This document shows positions 59,012-64,000 of a stretch of DNA of 64,000 nt, one piece after another. The stretch is from G963668655 sp963668655 (lineage in GTDB: Bacteria > Myxococcota_A > SURF-8). Both the position numbers and the translations under genes were made by a program. Location of the stretch: positions 62,001-126,000 of the forward strand of contig CAXXPQ010000005.1 of the NCBI GenBank assembly GCA_963668655.2, given 5' to 3'. Position 1 is the stretch's first letter. Each line of letters starts with the position of its first letter. The notes under the pieces were generated by a model that made no database searches, was not told where the DNA came from, and saw only the letters and a list, made by a program, of their open reading frames with translations.

Positions 59012-60133
59012 TTACTTGGAAAAAACGTTGCCTCCGCCGCTTTTATATCGGCTGGAGATCTGGCGGATCAATTCAAGAATTTCGGAACGAATCGCCAATT
59101 GCTGAAGGCTGGGTTTCGGGACTTTCTTGATATCCTTGTAGAGCGACACCAGCGTATCCTGGGCTTCTTCCGAAAGGTCCGGGGAGAGGTACTGCGCCCA
59201 TCCCAGCTTGTATTTCGCCAGGTAATAGCGGCTCTGGCTCGGTCCGAAATGGGTCAGCGCCTTTTCGTAATAATCCGCTGCGGTGGTGTGATGGTCGAAC
59301 GATGTCGGCGTGGAGAATTCGTACTCTCCCAACTGGAACAGCGTTTCCCCGACGTAGGGGCTGTTTTTCATCTTGGCGAGCAATTCCTTGTAAAGATAAA
59401 CGGCATCCTCGCTGGATCCCGTTTCCATCTTGATGGCGGCCAGAAGGCGGATCACGCGATCCATCTGGGCGTAGGACGGGTATTCCTTGCGGATTTCCTC
59501 GCAGGCAGCGATGATCCGATCGAAAATGGACTTGAACTCCTGCAAGGCCATGGTGGAGGGCTTTCCGCCGGCCGGCTTCGCTTCTTCCTTTTCCTTTGTC
59601 TTGGCGTCCTTTTTATCTTCGGTCTTGGAGGTTGCCGACTGGGTTTTCAGGACTTCCGGAGGCAGTCCGCGAAGCCCGTACAGTTCCTGGGCGAGAAAGA
59701 GCAGGAGATCCGGATCGGATTGTTTTTTCAGATGTTCGGTAGCCAGGAAAATGAACGCGTTTCTCAACTCGTTCCATTCCTTCAGATTGGCGTCGAAACG
59801 TCCCTTGAAATCTTCCTTGACCGCGTTCGTCTGGTCTCGGGTTTCGGAGATGCTCAGATCCTCGTTTTGCCGGATGGCGACCAGTTTGGCGTCTCTTTCC
59901 TTTTCAAGCTGGGCCTGCCGTTTCGGAAACTCGAGAAGTTTTCCGTGCATCTGATAGAGAGCGGCGTCCGTTTCCTTGAAGCTTTCCGGAAGCTGGATGT
60001 AGTCGGGTTTGAAGGCGCTCGAATAGGGAACGCCCGGAGAGGAAACCGCCCACGCGTATCCGCCTGAAAGGAGAAGGAAAGCCATGAAAATACCGCAAAA
60101 TCTCTCGATCCGCCTCTTCCTGGAAACCCGCAT
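59012..60133 (-). CDS. Exported tetratricopeptide-like repeat protein
   Basis: A 373-residue protein with Arg-rich start and signal sequence (MAFLLLSGGYAWA), a helical coiled part (residues about 50-130), a low-complexity Lys/Glu/Ala stretch near 185, and C-terminal TPR-like helices (AVYLYKELLAKM, YVGETLFQLGEYEF, ADYYEKALTHFG, YYLAKYKLGWAQYL). TPR proteins mediate protein contacts, and no partner is visible. GGAGG lies six bases before the chosen second of two adjacent ATGs. Nine bases before the DNA glycosylase gene. Confidence 0.7.
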   Translation of the reverse strand: MRVSRKRRIERFCGIFMAFLLLSGGYAWAVSSPGVPYSSAFKPDYIQLPESFKETDAALYQMHGKLLEFPKRQAQLEKERDAKLVAIRQNEDLSISETRDQTNAVKEDFKGRFDANLKEWNELRNAFIFLATEHLKKQSDPDLLLFLAQELYGLRGLPPEVLKTQSATSKTEDKKDAKTKEKEEAKPAGGKPSTMALQEFKSIFDRIIAACEEIRKEYPSYAQMDRVIRLLAAIKMETGSSEDAVYLYKELLAKMKNSPYVGETLFQLGEYEFSTPTSFDHHTTAADYYEKALTHFGPSQSRYYLAKYKLGWAQYLSPDLSEEAQDTLVSLYKDIKKVPKPSLQQLAIRSEILELIRQISSRYKSGGGNVFSK

Positions 60134-60328
60134 CATGATCCTCCCGAAGAAATCGTTGGATGGAAACGCTTTCGATCGCAAAGCGTATGCCATGCCGGAA
60201 TAAATCGCAACGTTTTTCCAACCGCCTTCCACCGCACGGCGAAATCCGCCCGTGCGTTCGTCGAATCGTACCCGCTCGATCGTTCGATCTCCGATCGGCG
60301 ACTCCTGGAGCCCGCTTGAACAGGACTC

Positions 60329-62545
60329 CTAGCGCGGAATGGCGAGTGTCGAATAGGCGGTGACGAGAGCGTTGATGTTGTTCAGGTTCGTGCCGTTGAA
60401 CTCGAACAACTGGTCGTAGGTCGTCTCGCCAATCTGCACGGCCTGCAAGGTCGAGTTCGGACCGAAATCCCGGCTTCGATCCTCGATGTCCTGGGGAACA
60501 TCCAGATCCCATTCATCGAGATCCGGCCCCCAGTAGACCTCCCAGGTCCGTTCCTCGTTCAACGTATCGTCCTCCACGATGAATCGCGCCCGATGGAAGG
60601 TGGCGCCTTCGATCGGCTGGGCGGCCATGCGATGGGAGATGGAATTGTAGTGCATGTTGTACATGATTCCCAGGTAGTCGTCCACTTCCATGGCCTCCGA
60701 AAGGTCCGAACTTCTGGAAATTCTCCCGCTGATCTCCACCACGCCGTTGGTGGACAGCAGTTTGTTCACGGACGTCGCGAAACTGACGACGACGTAATCG
60801 TTTCCCGCGATGGGGCCGTATTGCGGAGCGAAGGCCGCGGAGATGATTCCGTCGCCGTTCAGGCCCACACGGCAGTCCAGGGCCTCGGTTTCATCCACGC
60901 TGTCGAGCGCGACGTTCAAACCGAGCGGGACATAGCCGATTCCGGGTTGCAGCGTGGTTACGAGGGTCAGAATGGAGTCCGCGCATTCCGTTTCGGTATC
61001 CGCATACTGAGGCAGGTCCGGATAATGAACCTCCAACAGGCCGTTTTGCGGCTGGTCGATGGTCAGTTCCACTTCGTCGAAGGAATCGAAATCCGGGACC
61101 AGTTCCGTCGTATTCTGATTACCGTTGATGTCGTCCGTGTCCGTGATGTTGGGGATCGCGGTGAGTTCCAGGCTGGAGATGCTGCCGTGGTAGAAATTTT
61201 CCACGTACGGCATGAGCGAGGCCATAATCAAACCCCAGTCCTGGTCTTCAGCCCCTAAAAGGGATCCCAGTTCCAGGATGTTGCCGTAGCCGCCCATGCC
61301 CCAGAGCGTCGCCGGACCGGGAGGAGCCTGCGCCATGAAGCGTTCCTTCACCGGCGTTTTTCCGATGTAGAGTTCGAGACCGGCGGGCATGAGATAGTAT
61401 CCGTCCACGAAAGGTGGAATCCGAATCTGCTGCCGGAACATGGTTCCCATGTAATAAAGGAAATTCAGGTCCGTCAGGCTGCCGCCGTAACTGAATCCAC
61501 TGAACCCGATACGCACGCCGGCGTCGTGTTCCAGGGGAACGTTCTCCGCGTTCTGATTGCCCCGTACACCCGCGGAAACGCTCGTGTCGCGATGCGGCGT
61601 AAGGGGAATGAGCAGGTCGTTCGACTTCAGCCCCAAAACGGAAACGTAGCCGTACCCTTCCTTGAAAACGTGAAGATCGCAGCCCGCTGTGCAGTTGCCA
61701 CCGAGAAAACCGGCGATGCCGTCCACCGACAGGCCCGTCTGCTCGTTCAAGACGACTTTCGCGCCGTCCACCATCTGCTGCGTGGAGGTATCGAAAAGAA
61801 CCACCCGCACGGTTCCGTTCGGAACGTCCGCGAAATTCTGATAATCGACGGAAACGGAAAGGAAGGGGCAGAGGCAGCCCAAGGTCGCGGTAATCGTCGC
61901 CGTTCCGCTCACCGATTCTCCCCGGATCACGCCTTCTGCATCCACGGAAACGATGGACGGATCGCTGCTTGACCAATGGATGGAGGCGTTTTCCTCCAGC
62001 GTAACGGCAATTTCGTTCACATCCAACGCCACAAGCGAGAGAGACAGTGTTTCTCCCTGGCGAATCAGGCCGTCTCCCTCGCCGATCAGCATGTGGGTGA
62101 CCGTCGGGCAGCCTTCATCCAGATCCATGCATCGCCCCTCCGAACAGGCGTGGCAGGCCGGGCAGTCCGCGTGTTCCTGGCAGGCGATTCGGTAGCAAAG
62201 CCGTTCATCTACGGCGCATTCGAACGCTTCGCCGTATTCGCTCTCGCATTGTCCGGCGCTTTCGCATTCCCACTCCCGGCAGATCGATTCTTCCCGGTCG
62301 CAGGAGCAGCCGTTTCCGCAATCCTCGTCGCTTTCGCAGGCGCTTCCGGCCTGGCAGGAAAGCGGAGAATCGCGGTCGCCGTCCTCCGTACCGTCGCCAT
62401 CCGGAGACAAATCGCCATCCGTGCTCTGATCGCCGTCGTTCGGCATGTCGCCATCGGTGGAATCCGTCCCGTCGCTCCCGGAACAGCTTAATATCATTAT
62501 GGAAAACAGGATCATGATCGCGAATATCGTAAAGCGTCTATGCAT
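60329..62545 (-). CDS. Large lipoprotein with DGD linker, Cys-rich region and Ig-like domain
   Basis: A 738-residue lipoprotein. Lipobox IMILSC with Cys21, then a run of DGD units to about residue 60, a Cys-rich region of about 14 Cys to residue 150, and a BIG2-like Ig domain (IHWSSSDPSIVSVDAEGVIRG) to about 235. Residues 240-738 contain carboxypeptidase-regulatory-like and beta-rich parts without catalytic motif (TVRVVLFDTSTQQMVDGAKV). Probably surface-exposed. AGAGG lies eight bases before the ATG. It is separated from the next gene by 195 bases. Function unknown. Confidence 0.78.
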   Translation of the reverse strand: MHRRFTIFAIMILFSIMILSCSGSDGTDSTDGDMPNDGDQSTDGDLSPDGDGTEDGDRDSPLSCQAGSACESDEDCGNGCSCDREESICREWECESAGQCESEYGEAFECAVDERLCYRIACQEHADCPACHACSEGRCMDLDEGCPTVTHMLIGEGDGLIRQGETLSLSLVALDVNEIAVTLEENASIHWSSSDPSIVSVDAEGVIRGESVSGTATITATLGCLCPFLSVSVDYQNFADVPNGTVRVVLFDTSTQQMVDGAKVVLNEQTGLSVDGIAGFLGGNCTAGCDLHVFKEGYGYVSVLGLKSNDLLIPLTPHRDTSVSAGVRGNQNAENVPLEHDAGVRIGFSGFSYGGSLTDLNFLYYMGTMFRQQIRIPPFVDGYYLMPAGLELYIGKTPVKERFMAQAPPGPATLWGMGGYGNILELGSLLGAEDQDWGLIMASLMPYVENFYHGSISSLELTAIPNITDTDDINGNQNTTELVPDFDSFDEVELTIDQPQNGLLEVHYPDLPQYADTETECADSILTLVTTLQPGIGYVPLGLNVALDSVDETEALDCRVGLNGDGIISAAFAPQYGPIAGNDYVVVSFATSVNKLLSTNGVVEISGRISRSSDLSEAMEVDDYLGIMYNMHYNSISHRMAAQPIEGATFHRARFIVEDDTLNEERTWEVYWGPDLDEWDLDVPQDIEDRSRDFGPNSTLQAVQIGETTYDQLFEFNGTNLNNINALVTAYSTLAIPR

Positions 62546-62585
62546 GGCGGAACCTCTTTGCCTCTTTCGGTTCGACTTTCATCGA

Positions 62586-62614
62586 ATGTTATTTTTTCTT
62601 TGGCGGAACTTCAA
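62586..62614 (-). promoter_or_regulatory. Candidate promoter of the DGD lipoprotein gene
   Basis: TTGAAG (62614-62609) and TAACAT (62591-62586), 17 bases apart on the minus strand, each 4 of 6 matches, about 40 bases before the start codon. Confidence 0.35.
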
Positions 62615-62730
62615 GCAAAATAGCTTTTACGATTCGAAATCTCAAGGAAATAGTATGGAGGTCGCCATGTTCCGCCAAACTCCGAGCAAGATGCAGGAAG
62701 CCGTTCGTCGAACGCGTCATCAAAAAGCAG

Positions 62731-62759
62731 TTGACAGATTCGCTTTCCAACGGGATAAC
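62731..62759 (+). promoter_or_regulatory. Candidate distal promoter of the acyl-CoA dehydrogenase gene
   Basis: Perfect TTGACA and GATAAC (4 of 6) with 17-base spacing, about 170 bases before the ATG. Confidence 0.4.
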
Positions 62760-62881
62760 AAGGTCAGCAGGTGACGACAGCCAGACATGGAAAACCGACG
62801 AATCGCCGGTCGCGGTGAAATATCCGGATTCTTCGGGGCACGGGACGTTCGGTCACCTGCTCCGTAACGGCATGAGATTAC

Positions 62882-62910
62882 TTGGAAAATTTTATATTGC
62901 ACCATACAAT
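62882..62910 (+). promoter_or_regulatory. Candidate proximal promoter of the acyl-CoA dehydrogenase gene
   Basis: TTGGAA (4 of 6) and TACAAT (5 of 6) with 17-base spacing. Transcription would start about 13 bases before the ATG. Confidence 0.4.
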
Positions 62911-62929
62911 CCGAAGACGGGAGGCGGAG

Positions 62930-64000
62930 ATGAATTTCACCCTGACCGAGGAACAGATCCTGTTCAAGCGGGAAGTGATCCGGTTTGCCAAGAAAGAGAT
63001 CGTTCCCCGGGTTAGAGAACACGATCTGAAAGCGGAGTTCGATTTCGAATCCTGGAGAAAATTGGGTGAATTCGGGCTGTTGGGGTTGCATTTCCCGGAG
63101 GAGTTCGGCGGCTCCGGCGCGGACGTGGTGACTTCCGTCCTGGCTGGAGAGGCCCTGGGCGAGGCCGGGGTGGACGGCGGCCTGACCCTGAGTCTGGGCG
63201 CGCACACCTATCTTTGCGCGGACACGATCTATTCCCACGGAAACGACGAGCAGAAAAAAAAGTACGTCCCCAAACTGGCCAGCGGCGAGTGGATCGGCTG
63301 CATGGGGCTCACCGAACCCGGGGCCGGGTCCGACGTCGCCAGCCTGAAACTGAAGGCGGAACGCAAGGATGACGGCTGGCTCCTGAACGGAACGAAGATG
63401 TTCATCACCAACGGCAGCATCGCCGATGTGGCCGTGATTTATGGAAAAACCAGCCCCGAGGGCGGACACGCGGGGATCTCGGCCTTTCTGGTGGAGAAAG
63501 GAACCGAGGGCTTTTCCGTAAGCCGCAACCTGCACAAGATGGGCGTGCGCACCAGCCCGACATCCGAACTGATTTTCGAGGACTGCTGGATTCCGAAGGA
63601 AAACCTTCTGGGGTTCGAAGGCGGCGGCTTTCTGATGGCTTTGCAGACCGTGGAGTGGGATCGCAGCGCCCTGGTCGCTCCCTTCGTCGGCTCCATGCAG
63701 TACCTTATCGAGAAAAGCGCCCGCTACGCCACGGAACGCCGACAGTTCGGACGGCCCATCTCCGCGTTCCAGGCCACGAAACACAAGCTGGCGGACATGA
63801 AGATCTTCATGGAAGCCGCCCGCAGTCTGGTCTACCGCATCGCCTGGGCGAAAGACCAGGGGCGTCCCCTGAACCACCTGGAAGCCGCCGTGGCCAAGCT
63901 CTTCGTGGGCGACTGGTCGCTGAAGCCCGTCAACGACGCTATGCTTTTACATGGTGGATACGGATACACCCACGAATACGACGTGGAGCGCGTGTTCCGG
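62930..64000 (+). CDS. Acyl-CoA dehydrogenase (3' end outside window)
   Basis: The first 357 residues of an FAD-dependent acyl-CoA dehydrogenase, which forms the 2-enoyl-CoA in beta-oxidation or related pathways. Seen: EEQILFKREVIRFAKKEI, CMGLTEPGAGSDVASL and LNGTKMFITNG, which are the flavin and substrate region signatures, and the second signature QFGRPISAFQATKHKLADM. The catalytic Glu of the short/medium-chain type normally lies after the point where the window ends, so it cannot be checked. ATG at 62930 has GGGAGG five bases upstream. The substrate chain length is unknown. Confidence 0.95.
   Translation, partial: MNFTLTEEQILFKREVIRFAKKEIVPRVREHDLKAEFDFESWRKLGEFGLLGLHFPEEFGGSGADVVTSVLAGEALGEAGVDGGLTLSLGAHTYLCADTIYSHGNDEQKKKYVPKLASGEWIGCMGLTEPGAGSDVASLKLKAERKDDGWLLNGTKMFITNGSIADVAVIYGKTSPEGGHAGISAFLVEKGTEGFSVSRNLHKMGVRTSPTSELIFEDCWIPKENLLGFEGGGFLMALQTVEWDRSALVAPFVGSMQYLIEKSARYATERRQFGRPISAFQATKHKLADMKIFMEAARSLVYRIAWAKDQGRPLNHLEAAVAKLFVGDWSLKPVNDAMLLHGGYGYTHEYDVERVFR

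Larger units (their letters stand above)
62546..62929. other. Intergenic region of 384 bases with divergent promoters
   Basis: Lies between the divergent DGD lipoprotein and acyl-CoA dehydrogenase genes. Plus-strand promoter-like pairs are at 62731-62759 and 62882-62910, and a minus-strand pair at 62586-62614. A possible 39-codon frame (62655-62774, plus) starts at an ATG preceded by AAGGA and encodes an Arg/Lys-rich peptide, but nothing supports its translation and it contains the first promoter. No RNA gene seen. Confidence 0.45.

Noticed and set aside
60233..60256. Hairpin CGCACGG/CCGTGCG as a terminator
   Set aside because: No T-run on either side. It may be incidental in GC-rich DNA.
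62655..62774. 39-codon basic peptide gene
   Set aside because: It has a ribosome-site-like AAGGA, but no homologue is recognised and a promoter-like pair lies inside it. Listed only within the intergenic entry.

Overview
The window is a chromosomal segment of a Gram-negative bacterium. It encodes the Kdo transferase WaaA, the lipid A kinase LpxK and an LpxL-type acyltransferase, so the cell makes Kdo-bearing lipid A. At least six lipoproteins or exported proteins carry Cys-rich repeats or runs of Asp-Gly-Asp behind the lipobox. Together with proteins of the TIGR02147 and DUF3786 types and an acyl-CoA/SCP2/iron-alcohol-dehydrogenase cassette, this resembles the broad deltaproteobacterial assemblage (Myxococcota, Bradymonadota or a similar lineage). 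That placement is inference. No tRNA, rRNA, CRISPR array, insertion sequence or phage gene was seen.

Layout. 1-14110 (minus strand) is one long co-directional run: polA, pheS, pheT, a sugar/inositol-phosphate-type nucleotidyltransferase, a CDP-alcohol phosphatidyltransferase with a degenerate nucleotidyltransferase domain, a membrane-embedded spermidine-synthase-like protein, a GT39/ArnT-like glycosyltransferase and a truncated MBOAT acyltransferase. The last five look like an envelope-modification set. 14286-17281 holds a CoA-transferase and, divergently, malic enzyme. 17301-19026 has a TIGR02147-family regulator-like protein divergent from a lone CheX-type phosphatase. 19109-21619 is a two-gene operon of a radical SAM/SPASM enzyme and a lipoprotein made of five 8-Cys repeats. 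Then come YjbQ, an M23 peptidase and a metzincin lipoprotein. 24944-35866 is one giant lipoprotein gene of about 3,640 codons with four tandem units of 606-609 codons. Upstream of it on the same strand lie a protein with two complete radical SAM modules, a ferredoxin-reductase-like protein and a CrtI-like FAD oxidoreductase (36082-40648).

41328-44690 (plus) is a four-gene lipid/acyl-CoA cassette. 44713-53002 (minus) is a run of housekeeping genes: lysophospholipid acyltransferase, waaA, lpxK, LpxL-like, ferritin-like, yciO, queA, tgt and xth. 53199-55922 (plus) has a GspE/PilB-type ATPase and a small outer-membrane protein. 55916-62545 (minus) has a beta-lactamase-fold lipoprotein, a small lipoprotein, an HhH-GPD DNA glycosylase, a TPR-like exported protein and a large lipoprotein. 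An acyl-CoA dehydrogenase runs off the right edge.

The most unusual feature is that a radical SAM enzyme stands directly upstream of a very Cys-rich surface lipoprotein twice in this window (20 kb and 36 kb regions). In the first pair the lipoprotein has a charged 41-residue extension in front of its signal sequence, which could act as a leader for the enzyme. In the second, the enzyme is an internal duplication with two radical SAM clusters and two matching four-Cys auxiliary sites.
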